Positions 17,380-27,530 of a stretch of 64,000 nucleotides of DNA are shown here, in pieces. Each line of letters starts with the position of its first letter. Positions within the stretch are counted from its first letter, which is position 1. The translations under genes and the position numbers were made by a program. Below the pieces are notes generated by a model that saw nothing but the letters and a program-made list of their open reading frames with translations, ran no database searches and was not told the DNA's origin. Source of the DNA: Pontibacter kalidii (GTDB taxonomy: Bacteria; Bacteroidota; Bacteroidia; Cytophagales; Hymenobacteraceae); NCBI RefSeq assembly GCF_026278245.1, contig NZ_CP111079.1, positions 3,474,501 to 3,538,500 of the forward strand. The letters run 5' to 3'.

Positions 17380-17558
17380 CTTTCCTGCCAAAGCCATACT
17401 TTCCGAGCTTCTCTAAAGTATGAAGGCTTTATACTTCCACGGCGCCCTTGCTTCTAGACAAGCCACAAAAACCTGAAAGACACCCCATTTAGAGGACACA
17501 TCAATAACCTACCTATCCTGCGCTGCGTTAAATCAAGCTCAGACCAACGACTTATACT

Positions 17559-17789
17559 ATGAAAAAGATACTATTTATAGCCTTGGGAGCCTTTACGTTT
17601 GCCTGTTCCGATGCCTCGGATAACACCACCGCGGACGAGGCAACTATGGAAGAGAATAATATGGAGGAAAGCGTGGAGATTGGCGCAGGAGAAGAGATCT
17701 CGCCTCAGCTTGATTTGGATTCCGGCGAGAACGCACGCCTCGACGTGGACACCCTCTCACGCAAAACAGTCGAAGAACAGCAGCAGTAA
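17559..17789 (+). CDS. Small acidic predicted lipoprotein
   Basis: 76 residues: short hydrophobic N-terminus ending in TFAC (lipobox Cys16), then a very acidic, probably unstructured tail rich in Glu and Asp. No family is recognised. It sits alone between the norB terminator and the hairpin at 17854. The signal-peptide architecture and normal codon use support a real gene; function unknown. Confidence 0.55.
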   Translation: MKKILFIALGAFTFACSDASDNTTADEATMEENNMEESVEIGAGEEISPQLDLDSGENARLDVDTLSRKTVEEQQQ

Positions 17790-17853
17790 GCTACCTGCAA
17801 AGGTCCGCTCTTCCTGATTGCTTGCCTAAAGCCTCAGGGAAGTATAAAAACAG

Positions 17854-17883
17854 CAACAGCCGGCACCATGGTGCCGGCTGTTG
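17854..17883. terminator. Hairpin terminator between convergent genes
   Basis: CAACAGCCGGCACCA pairs perfectly with TGGTGCCGGCTGTTG, followed on the plus strand by TTTCTT. It can serve the small lipoprotein gene and, from the other side, the symporter gene. Confidence 0.75.
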
Positions 17884-17907
17884 TTTCTTAAAGCAGGAGG
17901 CCTACCC

Positions 17908-19485
17908 CTACCAAAAGATAATGTAAACGGCTGCCAGTACAAATATGATGGCGGTTGCCGTAACGTTAAAGATACTGTCCGTTTTAAATAAGGCTTTGTC
18001 CACGGCCACGGTATATTCCGGATACCTGCCCTTCACGTTGTTCTCATATAGCGAATAGCCCACCATCAGCAGGGAGAGCAGCAGGAACACCAGCCCCATC
18101 TGGTCCAGGAACGGCATGGTTGGGAAGGTGAGGTCGATGATAATGCTGAACGGCACGGAGGCGATGGCCGTAGCCAGGGCCGCGTTGGAGGTAGCGCGCT
18201 TCCAGAACAGGCCGAACACGAACAGCACCACAATGCCCGGGCTCACATAACCGGTATACTTCTGGATGAACTGGAAGATCTGCTCCTCGCCACCCAAAAG
18301 CGGCTCAGCCACGAGCACGGCAATAATGATAGCGATCAGGCTGACTAAGCGGCCTACGGTTACCATCTGCGTCTCGGAGGCATCCTTTTTCAGGTGAGAT
18401 TTATAGATATCCATGGTAAAGATCGTAGCCGTGGAGTTCATCATCGAGCTCAGGGAAGAAAGGGCGGCAGCGATCAGGGCAGCGAAAGCAAGGCCCTTCA
18501 GCCCGGTTGGCACCAGGTTGCCCAGCAGCCAGGGGTATGCCTCGTCGTAGCGGCTGATCTCAGCGTTCAGCGCAAAGGCGGCTATACCCGGAATTACCAC
18601 TACCAACGGAATCAACAGCTTCAGGAAGGCGGCAAACACCAGGCCCCACTGCACTTCCTTCACGCTTTTGGCGGCCAGGGCACGCTGTATAATGTACTGG
18701 TTAAAGCCCCAGTAGCTGATGTTGGCAATCCACATGCCGCCAAACAGAACGGTCATGCCGGGCAGGTCCTTATAGAACGGGTTTTCTTCCGACAGGATCA
18801 TGTCGAACTTCTCGGGCACCTGCTCCAGCAGCATCCCCATCCCTTTCAAAGGACCATCGCCCCCGCTCACGGCATCCAGTGCCAGGTACGTAGTCACCAG
18901 ACCACCCAGGATCAGGAATATAACCTGTATCACGTCCGTCCAGGCCACGGCCTTCAGGCCACCATAGATGGAGTAGGACACCGCCACCACAGCCAGGCCG
19001 ATAATAGCATAGGTTGTGCTGACGCCCAGCACCACGCTCAGCGCCAGCGCCGACAGGTAGAGCACCGTGGTCAGGTTCACGAAGATATAGAGCATGATCC
19101 AGAAGATGGCCAGGCTGGTGCGGATGCGATCATCGTAACGCAGTTTCAGGAACTGCGGCATCGTAAAGATACCTTCCTTTATATAGATCGGAAGGAAGAA
19201 CTTCGCCACAATGATAAGGGTGGCAGCCGCCATAAACTCGTAGCTGGCAATGCCCAACCCAATCGCGAAGCCCGAGCCGGACATACCGATAAACTGCTCG
19301 GCCGAGATGTTGGAAGCGATCAGCGAGGCCCCGATAGCCCACCACGGCAGTGATTTACTAGCCAGGAAGTAGTCGGTGGCATTTTTGGTGTGTCCCTTTT
19401 TCTCGCGGGACACCCAAATGCCGACGGCAATAATGAGCAGGCAGTAGCCTATGAATACGATAAAGTCGAGTGTAGAAAAATTCAT
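17908..19485 (-). CDS. Sodium/sugar symporter (SSS family, SGLT-like)
   Basis: 525 residues with about 14 membrane helices typical of the sodium:solute symporter family. Signature stretches include DYFLASKSLPWWAIGASL and NISAEQFIGMSGSG near the N-terminus and YWGFNQYIIQRALAAKS in the middle, matching the vSGLT-like sugar branch. It is the last gene of the galactose operon (after galT), so uptake of galactose or another hexose released by the operon's beta-galactosidase is the likely role. The substrate is inferred from context. Confidence 0.87.
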   Translation of the reverse strand: MNFSTLDFIVFIGYCLLIIAVGIWVSREKKGHTKNATDYFLASKSLPWWAIGASLIASNISAEQFIGMSGSGFAIGLGIASYEFMAAATLIIVAKFFLPIYIKEGIFTMPQFLKLRYDDRIRTSLAIFWIMLYIFVNLTTVLYLSALALSVVLGVSTTYAIIGLAVVAVSYSIYGGLKAVAWTDVIQVIFLILGGLVTTYLALDAVSGGDGPLKGMGMLLEQVPEKFDMILSEENPFYKDLPGMTVLFGGMWIANISYWGFNQYIIQRALAAKSVKEVQWGLVFAAFLKLLIPLVVVIPGIAAFALNAEISRYDEAYPWLLGNLVPTGLKGLAFAALIAAALSSLSSMMNSTATIFTMDIYKSHLKKDASETQMVTVGRLVSLIAIIIAVLVAEPLLGGEEQIFQFIQKYTGYVSPGIVVLFVFGLFWKRATSNAALATAIASVPFSIIIDLTFPTMPFLDQMGLVFLLLSLLMVGYSLYENNVKGRYPEYTVAVDKALFKTDSIFNVTATAIIFVLAAVYIIFW

Positions 19486-19627
19486 CGAGTTACAGTTTTG
19501 GGAGAGCTAATATATAGATTAGCTCTGATTTATACTTACTTCTCTCTTATTTTCTAAAAGAGGTAATTGCTGGAAGCCACCCGCCCTGTACTTAGAACGA
19601 ATGGCTTTTGCGGCGCTCGCTTCTACT

Positions 19628-20656
19628 TTAGCGCACCAGGCCGCGGAGCAGGTTGGCGGCCGCCTCCGGGGTGATGTCGCGCTGCGGGTTGCCCATCATC
19701 TCGTAGCCCACCATAAATTTCTTCACGGTGGCTGAGCGCAACAACGGCGGGTAAAAGTGCATGTGGAAGTGCCAGCCCGGGTACGCCTGCCCGTCGGTCG
19801 GGCTTTGGTGGATGCCCGAGGAGTACGGGAACGACACACCGAACACACGGTCGTAGGCGGCGGTGAGGCATTTGATGATTTGGGCATAGCCGTCCTTCTC
19901 CTCGTCTGTCATCTGCCCGATGTGCTGGAAGTGGCGTCGGCTGATGATGATCGTCTCGAAGGGCCACACGGCCCAGAAAGGCACCAGCGCCACGAAGTGC
20001 TCATTCTCCGCCACTACCCGCTCGCGCGTCTCCAGTTCCAGGGCCACGTAATCGGCCAGCAGGCTGCGGCCGTGCTTTTCAAAGTATAGTCCCTGCTGCG
20101 TTGTCTCCTTGGCAGGCTCCACGGGCACCGTGCCCTGCGCCCAGATCTGGCCGTGCGGGTGCGGGTTGCTACAACCCATGATAGCGCCCTTGTTCTCGAA
20201 AATCTGCACGTAGTTGATGAAATCGCGGCTGCCCAACTCAGCATACTCCTGCTGCCACAGGTCCACCACCTGGCGGATGTCGCTCGCCTCCATGTCGGCT
20301 AGCGTGAGGTCGTGGCGGGGCGAGAAGCAGATCACCCGGCAGATACCGCGCTCGCTCTCAGCCCGGATCAGATCACCCACCACATAAGCCCCCTCGGGCG
20401 CGGAGGCCTGCAGCGCGCCGAAGTCGTTATCGAACACATAGGTAGCCTCGTAAGCGGGGTTCTGCTCGCCGCCCGCGCGCGTATTGGTCGGGCACAGGTA
20501 GCAGCCGGGGTCATAGGCGGGGCGGGTGTCGCAGCTTTGCTCCTCCTGCTGCCCCTGCCACGGGCGCTTGGCCCGGTGCGGCGACACCAGCACCCACTCG
20601 CCGGTGAGCGGGTTGTATCTTCTGTGCGGATGCTCCGCTAAATCAAACGTAGACAT
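19628..20656 (-). CDS. galT: Galactose-1-phosphate uridylyltransferase
   Basis: 342 residues, the normal length. It transfers UMP from UDP-glucose to galactose-1-phosphate (Leloir pathway). The HIT-type catalytic motif NPHPHGQIW is at 164-172 with nucleophile His168; the zinc-site residues C52, C55, H115 and H166 correspond to those of the E. coli enzyme. The second half carries [12 protein letters not shown]. Cytoplasmic. It lies between galK and the symporter in the same orientation. A 228-base gap separates it from galK, so it may also have its own promoter. Confidence 0.96.
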   Translation of the reverse strand: MSTFDLAEHPHRRYNPLTGEWVLVSPHRAKRPWQGQQEEQSCDTRPAYDPGCYLCPTNTRAGGEQNPAYEATYVFDNDFGALQASAPEGAYVVGDLIRAESERGICRVICFSPRHDLTLADMEASDIRQVVDLWQQEYAELGSRDFINYVQIFENKGAIMGCSNPHPHGQIWAQGTVPVEPAKETTQQGLYFEKHGRSLLADYVALELETRERVVAENEHFVALVPFWAVWPFETIIISRRHFQHIGQMTDEEKDGYAQIIKCLTAAYDRVFGVSFPYSSGIHQSPTDGQAYPGWHFHMHFYPPLLRSATVKKFMVGYEMMGNPQRDITPEAAANLLRGLVR

Positions 20657-20820
20657 GGCTTCTTTTATAGGTTGATGCCCGAAAAGGGCATTTATACTTT
20701 ATACTTGAGCTTGCGATCTACTCCTAATTATGAAGGAGCAAACCCAAATAGGTTGGTTAAGCCGTTGCTGCTGGCCTCCAAGATCCTTCCAGGATGACAA
20801 AAAACGCAGATCTTAACGTC

Positions 20821-20843
20821 CCTGCCCTCCCGGGAGGAGCAGG
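20821..20843. other. Short palindrome in the galK-galT gap
   Basis: CCTCCCGGGAGG is a perfect dyad flanked by CCTGC and GCAGG, forming a short GC-rich hairpin 41 bases after the galK stop codon. No T-run follows directly, so it may be a processing or mRNA-stabilising hairpin rather than a terminator. Two overlapping TATACTT motifs lie just before galT at 20693-20706. Confidence 0.4.
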
Positions 20844-20883
20844 AGTGGGTTAATCGCTACTTGAGGTGTTATACCTGGCTCAG

Positions 20884-22029
20884 CTACACCAGGCTGCTGC
20901 CATCCACGATCTCGGCCACGTAGGTTTTCAGGTGGATGCCGAACTGTAGCTTGTAGGCTTCCTCCATTTGCTTTATGAACTCCTGCAGGGCGTCCAGTTT
21001 CACGATGTTGATGGTGCAGCCGCCGAAACCCCCGCCCATCATGCGGGCACCTAGCACGCTCTCCATATCCCTGGCCTGATCCACCAGGAAGTCCAGTTCC
21101 GGGCAACTCACCTCATAATCGTGTTGCAGGCCGCGGTGCGAGGCGTACATCTTTTCGCCAAAGGTTTTCATGTTGCCTTGCTCCAGCGCCTGGCAAGCCT
21201 CCTCCACACGGATGTTCTCGTGCACCACGTAGGTGCAGCGCTTGTATACGGCCGACTCGAACTCCTCCTGGTGCAGCTCCAGCATCGGCACCGTCACATC
21301 GCGCAGGCTCTTTACCTGCGGGTAGTGCCGCTGCAGCAGCGTCACGCCTGCCTCGCACTCCTGGCGGCGGGTATTATACTCCGAGGAGGCCAGGTTATGC
21401 TTCACCTGCGTGTCGCAGAGCACGATGCGGTAATCGGCCATTTCGAGGTGGTAGTAGTCAAAGTCGAGGGAGCGGCAGTCGAGCTTCACGGCATGGTCCT
21501 GGCGGCCATACATGCTGGCGAACTGGTCCATGATGCCGCACTTCACGCCCGCGTACTCGTGCTCGGCCAGCTGCGCCATCTTCACCAGCTCAAACCTTGG
21601 GATTTTGTAGCCAAAGATATGGTTTAACGCATAAGCCAAGCCACACTCCACGGCCGCCGAAGATGAAAGCCCCGCCCCGATCGGAATGTTGCCGCCATAC
21701 ACCAGGTCGAAGCCCTTCACCTCGTAGTTGGCTTTCTGCAGCTGCGCAATCACGCCCAACAGGTAATTAGCCCAGCTTATGCCGGATGGCTGCACCTGGC
21801 CCAGGTCGAACGCTGCCTCCTGCTGCAGGTCGTAGGCGTACGCGCGGAAGGTGTTGGTGTTGTTAGGCGCCACGGCAAAGTAGATCTCCTTGTTGATAGC
21901 GGCCGGCAGCACAAAGCCACCGTTATAGTCGGTGTGCTCGCCGATCAGGTTCACCCGCCCCGGGGAACGCACTACCAACGGGTCCTGCCCGTACAGTTCC
22001 TTGAATTTATCTTTAATCTCTTGTAACAT
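20884..22029 (-). CDS. galK: Galactokinase
   Basis: 381 residues, GHMP kinase superfamily. It phosphorylates galactose at C1 with ATP. The galactokinase signature GRVNLIGEHTDYN is at 24-36, the ATP-binding glycine loop GGNIPIGAGLSSSAA lies near residues 110-124, and the C-terminal GHMP motif GARMMGGGFGGCTIN is complete. Second gene of the operon, 76 bases downstream of the beta-galactosidase gene. Cytoplasmic. Confidence 0.97.
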   Translation of the reverse strand: MLQEIKDKFKELYGQDPLVVRSPGRVNLIGEHTDYNGGFVLPAAINKEIYFAVAPNNTNTFRAYAYDLQQEAAFDLGQVQPSGISWANYLLGVIAQLQKANYEVKGFDLVYGGNIPIGAGLSSSAAVECGLAYALNHIFGYKIPRFELVKMAQLAEHEYAGVKCGIMDQFASMYGRQDHAVKLDCRSLDFDYYHLEMADYRIVLCDTQVKHNLASSEYNTRRQECEAGVTLLQRHYPQVKSLRDVTVPMLELHQEEFESAVYKRCTYVVHENIRVEEACQALEQGNMKTFGEKMYASHRGLQHDYEVSCPELDFLVDQARDMESVLGARMMGGGFGGCTINIVKLDALQEFIKQMEEAYKLQFGIHLKTYVAEIVDGSSLV

Positions 22030-22105
22030 CTTTGTAAGTATGGCTTTAGCTTGGAGGGTACTAGTAGCTCTCCTATCCCCGAATGGGTAATTTACAACGT
22101 ATATT

Positions 22106-24523
22106 CTATTTTACCTCTTTAACGGCCTCCAAAGTATAACTCCCGGCCACCAGGCCTTCTGCCTGCGCCTGTACTTTGAGTATGCCTACCTGCTTTCCGG
22201 CTTTTACAAGTATGGCGGCAATGCCGGCTTCTGCCTCTACCACCTCTGTGCCTACTAGCGCAGCATCACCTTCTACAGCAAAGCGTACTGTATTCACGGC
22301 GTCCGGTACTACCGTTCCATGTGCATCGGCTACGCTGGCGTATACAAATACCGCATCGTTTACGCCAGCCTGCAGCTTTTTGCCGCTGTAATCCGCATGA
22401 AGTATGAGTTTTGCCGGCTTGCCGGGAGTCTTCTGCGCGTGTGTGGCTGCTGTGCTGTTGTTTATGTAGCCGATGGCTGTTAAAGTACCTGCCTCATACC
22501 TGGGCACCTCAAAGGTGAACGGCGGGTGTGGCAGGTGCGTAGAGTTCCTGTCCTGGTCAGGCTGCTGGCGCGCGATGGTTTTGCCGTTCAGTTGCAGTTC
22601 CACCTCCTCGCAGTTGCTGTATACTTTCACGGTCATTAATTCCGGGTCGTTCCAGTAATTGGCGATAAACACCATCGGCTTATGGAAGACAGCATGCTTA
22701 TCCAGGTCAGGACCGGCCTGGCTCTGGTAGAAATAGTAGGCAAACTTGGGCAGGCGCACAATATCCATGATGCCGGAGGCCTCTATATCATCGGCGTAGC
22801 CGCGCTTGTAGTCGAACATCAGCCAGTTGGCATCGCCTACGGCAGGGCCTTGCAGGTTGCTGTTGTGAGCCTCCTGGTAGTTGAGGGCCTGCTGCAGCAA
22901 GCGCTTCTGCCCGAATCCGCGCAACTGGCGGCTGGTGCGCTCCTCCTCTTTCAGGTTAGCAAACGCTTTCTGGTTAAAGCCGGCGTTCTGCGCATAGTAC
23001 TCCCAGTCGCCATACTCGGCAATGAGCAGCGGTTTGTCTTTGCCATACTTGTTCCAGTAGTCGGGGGCCTTGGCGTGCTGGCGGGCCGGGATGAACACGT
23101 CGTATACCTCATCCAGCCATCCGCAAGTATAAATGTGGTCGAACGGCAGCTCCTCGTGCACTGCCTGGTGGGCCTGCTGCATAAACGCCTCCGTCATACC
23201 CGATTCGTTCAGCGAGGCCTCCCAAAGTATAACCGAGGTATAATTGCGGTCGCGCCGCACCATGTCGCGCACGTCCTGTAAGGTGTTTTTCTGAAACCCG
23301 GCATCCCCGAAGAACTGCCAGCCCGGCAGGGCATCCATTGTCAGCAGCCCCAGTTCATCGCAGGCTTCCATAAACGCGGGCGCCTGCGGGTAGTGCGACA
23401 AGCGCACGAAGTTGAAGCCGGCCTCCTTTATTTTGTAAGCATCGCGGTAGTTGGCGTTATCAGAAAGGGCGTAGCCGAGGTAGGGGTACTCCTGGTGACG
23501 GTTGGTGCCGCGCAGGTATAGCTTCTCGCCATTCAGGTAAAAGCCGTCTTTGGCAAAGCGGAAAGTCTTAACACCCGTTTTTATACGTTGCTGATCGAGC
23601 ACCTTGCCGTCCTGCAGCAATTCCACGACCAAAGTATACAAGTATGGCGCATCCGGCGACCATAGATTGGGATTGGTAATGTTTATACTTTGCCTGAACG
23701 TCCCGAAAGCGCCTGGCTGCACGGCCATACTTTCAGAGAGTGCCTCCCCTACTTTGTGGCCGCTGCTGTCCGCCAGTATAATCCGGACCTGCGCCTCCCG
23801 CGACCCGGCATGGTCATTTTTCACCTCCGTCTGCACCTGCAGGGTGGCAGCCTGTTTGCTTACGTCCCCGTAGCGCAGCAGCACGCCGCCACCGGCCACG
23901 CGGTTGGCAGCCACGGCATCGGAAATGTGCAGTTTGTCTTTAGTGACCAAGTAAGCGTTGCGGTAGATGCCACTGTAGTAGTTAAAATCCAGGTCGGCCA
24001 AGGGTTTGCCGGGAGCTACTTTAGAGTTGTCCTCGTTGTTGAGTTTCACCAGCACCACATTCTCCTGGCCATACGTGGCATGGTCTGAAATATCTACATA
24101 AAACGGCAGGTAGCCGCCCAGGTGGCGGAAAATGTGCCGCCCGTTCAGGTATACATCGGCCACCTGCATGGCGGCCTCGAACTTCAGGGCGATGTGTTTC
24201 CCTTTATCGGCTGCCGGCAGGTTAAACGATTTGCGGTAGAAAGCGATGCCCTGCCACTGCTGCGCTGTTTTCAGGATAGGCTCCAGGCGGGCCGTGTGCG
24301 GCAGCGATACCTGCTCCCATGTCAGCCTGTGCTGCCCGGCAAAAACCGCTGCTGAGTCCACGTCCCGCACAAACTCCCAGTCGTCGTTGAAGCGCTGCAT
24401 CGAAAGTGCAGCTGTTGCAGCTTGTTTACCAGAGATGCTTCTGCAGCCGGCCACTAGCAGCGCGCCGCAAATACAGACGAGCTGGAACAGGCGGAAAAAT
24501 TCAGTTTTAGGCAAATCAGGCAT
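22106..24523 (-). CDS. GH2 beta-galactosidase-type lipoprotein
   Basis: 805 residues. A signal sequence ends in LVAGC (Cys27), so it is a predicted envelope lipoprotein rather than cytoplasmic LacZ. Domain order: jelly-roll sugar-binding domain (about 45-210), Ig-like domain (about 215-315), TIM barrel (about 320-620), then C-terminal Ig-like domains (DUF4982 type). TIM-barrel motifs RGTNRHQEYPYLG, LSHYPQ, acid/base Glu in WEASLNESGM and probable nucleophile Glu in LLIAEYGDW are all present. First gene of the galK-galT-symporter operon, so beta-galactosides are the likely substrate; other GH2 activities (such as beta-mannosidase) are less likely from context. Confidence 0.9.
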   Translation of the reverse strand: MPDLPKTEFFRLFQLVCICGALLVAGCRSISGKQAATAALSMQRFNDDWEFVRDVDSAAVFAGQHRLTWEQVSLPHTARLEPILKTAQQWQGIAFYRKSFNLPAADKGKHIALKFEAAMQVADVYLNGRHIFRHLGGYLPFYVDISDHATYGQENVVLVKLNNEDNSKVAPGKPLADLDFNYYSGIYRNAYLVTKDKLHISDAVAANRVAGGGVLLRYGDVSKQAATLQVQTEVKNDHAGSREAQVRIILADSSGHKVGEALSESMAVQPGAFGTFRQSINITNPNLWSPDAPYLYTLVVELLQDGKVLDQQRIKTGVKTFRFAKDGFYLNGEKLYLRGTNRHQEYPYLGYALSDNANYRDAYKIKEAGFNFVRLSHYPQAPAFMEACDELGLLTMDALPGWQFFGDAGFQKNTLQDVRDMVRRDRNYTSVILWEASLNESGMTEAFMQQAHQAVHEELPFDHIYTCGWLDEVYDVFIPARQHAKAPDYWNKYGKDKPLLIAEYGDWEYYAQNAGFNQKAFANLKEEERTSRQLRGFGQKRLLQQALNYQEAHNSNLQGPAVGDANWLMFDYKRGYADDIEASGIMDIVRLPKFAYYFYQSQAGPDLDKHAVFHKPMVFIANYWNDPELMTVKVYSNCEEVELQLNGKTIARQQPDQDRNSTHLPHPPFTFEVPRYEAGTLTAIGYINNSTAATHAQKTPGKPAKLILHADYSGKKLQAGVNDAVFVYASVADAHGTVVPDAVNTVRFAVEGDAALVGTEVVEAEAGIAAILVKAGKQVGILKVQAQAEGLVAGSYTLEAVKEVK

Positions 24524-24829
24524 TATGGCTTGGCTTAAGGGTTCGGGTAGCTTGTTTTAAGGTGATATCTTAGCGTATGATTTTCTATAACTCCTGCGCC
24601 TCTCCTGCGGGCAGACCGTCGGTCTTGTAAATGTATAAAAAAAATCAGAGCCGCGTGCAGGTACACGCAGCGTTTAGATCAACTTCTAACGCCTTGTTGC
24701 CGGTTTCGCCATAGGGGTGATCCTACCTAATCCGAAAAAAAGCAACTCTCGTACAACAAGCCGCTTTTGGCGCCTTCGGATAAAAAAGTAACTTCACTTC
24801 CTATACTTTCCACGCTAACTGCTAACCTC
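24524..24829. promoter_or_regulatory. Divergent spacer with inverted repeat, candidate gal operator
   Basis: About 300 bases between the divergent beta-galactosidase and beta-lactamase-like genes. It holds the inverted repeat AGACC-GTC-GGTCT at 24613-24625 and, on the minus strand, a near match to the -7 box (TACATTTA) just upstream of it. This places the dyad close to the predicted gal promoter, suitable for a repressor; the regulator is not in the window. No RNA gene seen. Confidence 0.35.
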
Positions 24830-25735
24830 ATGCCCTTCCGAATATGTGTATACTTACCGGCCCTGTTTATATTTCTGGCAGGCTGTACCGCTTCTAAATC
24901 TGAAATAACCATGAATGAGCTACGCCGGCAAATAACAGAAGCGTTAGAAAAGCAGGAAGGCACCTTTGCCGTAGCCTTCAAGGACCTGGCAACCGGCGAG
25001 GAACTGCTGCTAAACGAGCGGGAGACGTTCCATGCTGCCAGCACCATGAAAACACCCGTGCTGATAGAGGCTTACAAGCAGGCTGCGGAGGGAAGATTCT
25101 CTATGAAAGATTCTATTCTGATCAAGAATGAGTTCAGCAGTATAGTAGATGGCAGCCAGTTTAGCATCAGCGCCGGAGACGACAGTGAGCAGGAACTTTA
25201 TACTTTAGTGGGCCAGAGAAGACCTATATCAGAGCTGCTCTACAAGATGATCATACAGAGCAGCAACCTGGCTACCAACATCATAATAGAGCAACTGGAC
25301 GCCAAAAGAGTAACCCAGAGTATGCGCGAGCTGGGTGCCAGGGATATACAGGTGCTGCGCGGCGTGGAAGACATCAAAGCCTACGAGCAGGGGCTCAACA
25401 ACACCACCACTGCCTACGACCTGCTGGTGATCTTTGAGCAGATAGCGGAAGGCAGCGCTGTAAGCCCGGAGGCTTCACAGGATATGATCGGCATCCTGCT
25501 AGACCAACGGCACCGGGAAATTATTCCCGCCAAGCTCCCCGGGGAGGTAAAAGTAGCCCACAAAACAGGCTGGATCACCGGCGTCCGCCACGACTCAGGC
25601 ATCGTTATACTTCCCGACGGGCGAAAGTATGTGCTGGTGCTACTGTCTAAGGAGTTAAAGGATGACAAAGCTGGCATGGAAGCCATGGCGAATGTATCAG
25701 AACTGATTTACAAGTATGTAGCAGGAAAGCGGTAG
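24830..25735 (+). CDS. Class A beta-lactamase-like serine hydrolase, lipoprotein
   Basis: 301 residues from the ATG at 24830, chosen because it gives a clean signal peptide with lipobox FLAGC (Cys19); an upstream in-frame ATG at 24767 adds an unlikely 21-residue leader. Class A motifs are all recognisable: SxxK (S71-TM-K74), SxN (S144-S-N146), an omega-loop ExxxN (E186 and N190) and KTG (245-247). Members hydrolyse beta-lactams or act on related substrates. Actual resistance cannot be read from the sequence. It is isolated between two unrelated operons with no LysR-type regulator beside it. Confidence 0.85.
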   Translation: MPFRICVYLPALFIFLAGCTASKSEITMNELRRQITEALEKQEGTFAVAFKDLATGEELLLNERETFHAASTMKTPVLIEAYKQAAEGRFSMKDSILIKNEFSSIVDGSQFSISAGDDSEQELYTLVGQRRPISELLYKMIIQSSNLATNIIIEQLDAKRVTQSMRELGARDIQVLRGVEDIKAYEQGLNNTTTAYDLLVIFEQIAEGSAVSPEASQDMIGILLDQRHREIIPAKLPGEVKVAHKTGWITGVRHDSGIVILPDGRKYVLVLLSKELKDDKAGMEAMANVSELIYKYVAGKR

Positions 25736-25745
25736 CACGTGGAAG

Positions 25746-25798
25746 GTATAAGCAGCGAGGGCCTGTCGTTTGGAACGACAGGCCCTCGCTGCTTATAC
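25746..25798. terminator. Long perfect hairpin between convergent genes
   Basis: A stem of about 25 base pairs: GTATAAGCAGCGAGGGCCTG and onward to 25770 pairs with the mirror arm ending in CTCGCTGCTTATAC, with a TGG loop. It separates the convergent beta-lactamase-like and GMC oxidoreductase genes. U-runs are weak, so it may act mainly as an RNA-stabilising or roadblock hairpin. Confidence 0.7.
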
Positions 25799-25814
25799 AT
25801 AAAAAGTTTAGCGG

Positions 25815-27530
25815 TTACAGATTTCCCTTCTTCATCTCGCTGACGGCGTGGTCTACAGCCCTTGCCGTCAGGGCCATGTAAGTCAGCGAGGGGTTCTGGG
25901 TGGAAGTGGAGGTCATGCAGGCGCCATCGGTCACGAAAACGTTCTTACAGGCGTGCAGCTGGTTATACTTGTTCAGGAGCGAGGTCTTCGGGTCGTGGCC
26001 CATGCGCACACCGCCCATCTCGTGAATGTCGAGCCCCGGTGCCTGCTTCGAATCCACGGTCTTGATGTTGGTGAAGCCCGCCTTGGTGAACATCTCCGTC
26101 ATCTGCTCGAGGTAATCGGCAACCATCTTCTCGTCGTTGTCGTCGTAGCCGATGTTGATGCGCAGGAGCGGCATGCCCCAGGCATCCTTCTGGTCCTTGT
26201 CCAGGCTTACCTGGCTCTCCTCCTTCGGGATGGTCTCTCCCATCATGTGCGAGCCTACTTTCCAGTTGCTCCACGTGGGGTTGAGCAGCTGCTCTTTCAG
26301 GTCCACGCCAAAGCCGGAGCGGTCCTCCACCTGGTAGCGGCGGGCCCCAAAGCCGGCGGCATACCCTCTCAAAAAGTCGGTTTCCTGTTTGTGCAGGTTG
26401 CGGAAACGCGGAATGTAGCCCCCATCGGATGGGTTACGACCAGCCGTAGCGTACTCAAGCAGCCCATCGTACTCAGCTGTAACCCTGGCCCGGTAATTAT
26501 GGAAGGCTACATACTTGCCCAGCAGCCCGCTGTCGTTGCCCAGCCCGTTGGGAAACCTGGAGGAAATGGAGTTGAGCAGGATGTGATTGGTGTGCAGGGC
26601 CGAAGCGTTCACGAAAATGATTTTGGCATAGTACTCCGTCACCTCCTTGGTGTTGGCATCTACCACCCGCACGCCCGTCGCCTTTCCGGCCTTATCGTCG
26701 TAAATAACCGACTCCACCACCGAGAAGGGCCTGAGCGTCAGGTTGCCCGTGCGCTCGGCCCAGGGCAGCGTAGAGGAGTTACTGCTGAAGTAGCCGCCGA
26801 AGGGGCAGCCGCGCTGGCAGAGGGTGCGGTTCTGGCACTGCGCCCGGCCCTGGTCGAAGTGGATCTGGTTGGGCTTAGACAGGTGCGCGCAGCGGGCGCT
26901 GATCACGTGGCGATTGCCGTAGTGGCTTTTGAGCTGCTGGCGGAAATAATCCTCCACACTGTTCAAAGGGTAAGGAGGCAGGAAATCCCCATCAGGCAGC
27001 TCGGCGAGGCCGTCACGGTTGCCGGAGATGCCGGCGAACTTCTCTACATAGCTGTACCAGGGAGCTAGGTCCTTGTAGCGGATGGGCCAGTCCACGACAA
27101 AGCCGTCGCGGGCCGGGCCCTCAAAATCCAACTCACTCCAGCGCTGCGTCTGCCGTGCCCACAGCAGCGACTTGCCGCCCACCTGGTAGCCGCGGATCCA
27201 ATCGAAGGGCTTCTCCTGTACATAGGGGTGCTCGGAGTCCTTGACAAAGAAGTGCATGGCGTCCTCGCGGAAGGCGTAGCAGCGGCTTACCACCGGCTCC
27301 TTCTCCCGTATCTCCAGGGGCACCTCCCCGCGGTGCTCGAACTCGTAGGGCATCTTGTTGGTGGTGGGGTAGTCGCGGTTGTGCTTCACGTCACGGCCCC
27401 GCTCCAGCACCAGGGTCTTCAGCCCCTTTTCGGTCAGTTCCTTGGCTGCCCAGCCCCCACTGATGCCCGAGCCAATCACAATCGCATCGTAGGTGCGCGC
27501 TTTCACGCTGTCTATGTTCAAATTCGCCAT
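25815..27530 (-). CDS. GMC-family FAD-dependent oxidoreductase (copy 1)
   Basis: 571 residues. N-terminal FAD-binding Rossmann motif VIGSGISGGWAAKEL near residues 18-32, a Cys-rich middle segment (CQNRTLCQRGCPFGG), and the C-terminal catalytic region HEMGGVRMG with NPSLTYMAL. These enzymes oxidise sugar or polyol hydroxyls and pass electrons on. It forms a TAATG overlap with the upstream gene for a gluconate-dehydrogenase subunit-3-like protein, the usual small partner that carries the complex out by Tat. Oxidation of a sugar at C3 is the likely role in this locus (inference). A paralogue of equal length lies at 34002-35717. Confidence 0.9.
   Translation of the reverse strand: MANLNIDSVKARTYDAIVIGSGISGGWAAKELTEKGLKTLVLERGRDVKHNRDYPTTNKMPYEFEHRGEVPLEIREKEPVVSRCYAFREDAMHFFVKDSEHPYVQEKPFDWIRGYQVGGKSLLWARQTQRWSELDFEGPARDGFVVDWPIRYKDLAPWYSYVEKFAGISGNRDGLAELPDGDFLPPYPLNSVEDYFRQQLKSHYGNRHVISARCAHLSKPNQIHFDQGRAQCQNRTLCQRGCPFGGYFSSNSSTLPWAERTGNLTLRPFSVVESVIYDDKAGKATGVRVVDANTKEVTEYYAKIIFVNASALHTNHILLNSISSRFPNGLGNDSGLLGKYVAFHNYRARVTAEYDGLLEYATAGRNPSDGGYIPRFRNLHKQETDFLRGYAAGFGARRYQVEDRSGFGVDLKEQLLNPTWSNWKVGSHMMGETIPKEESQVSLDKDQKDAWGMPLLRINIGYDDNDEKMVADYLEQMTEMFTKAGFTNIKTVDSKQAPGLDIHEMGGVRMGHDPKTSLLNKYNQLHACKNVFVTDGACMTSTSTQNPSLTYMALTARAVDHAVSEMKKGNL

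Noticed and set aside
24830..25735. Mobile antibiotic-resistance gene
   Set aside because: Base composition, presence of the AAGTATA motif inside the gene and lack of mobile elements around it all suggest a resident chromosomal gene.
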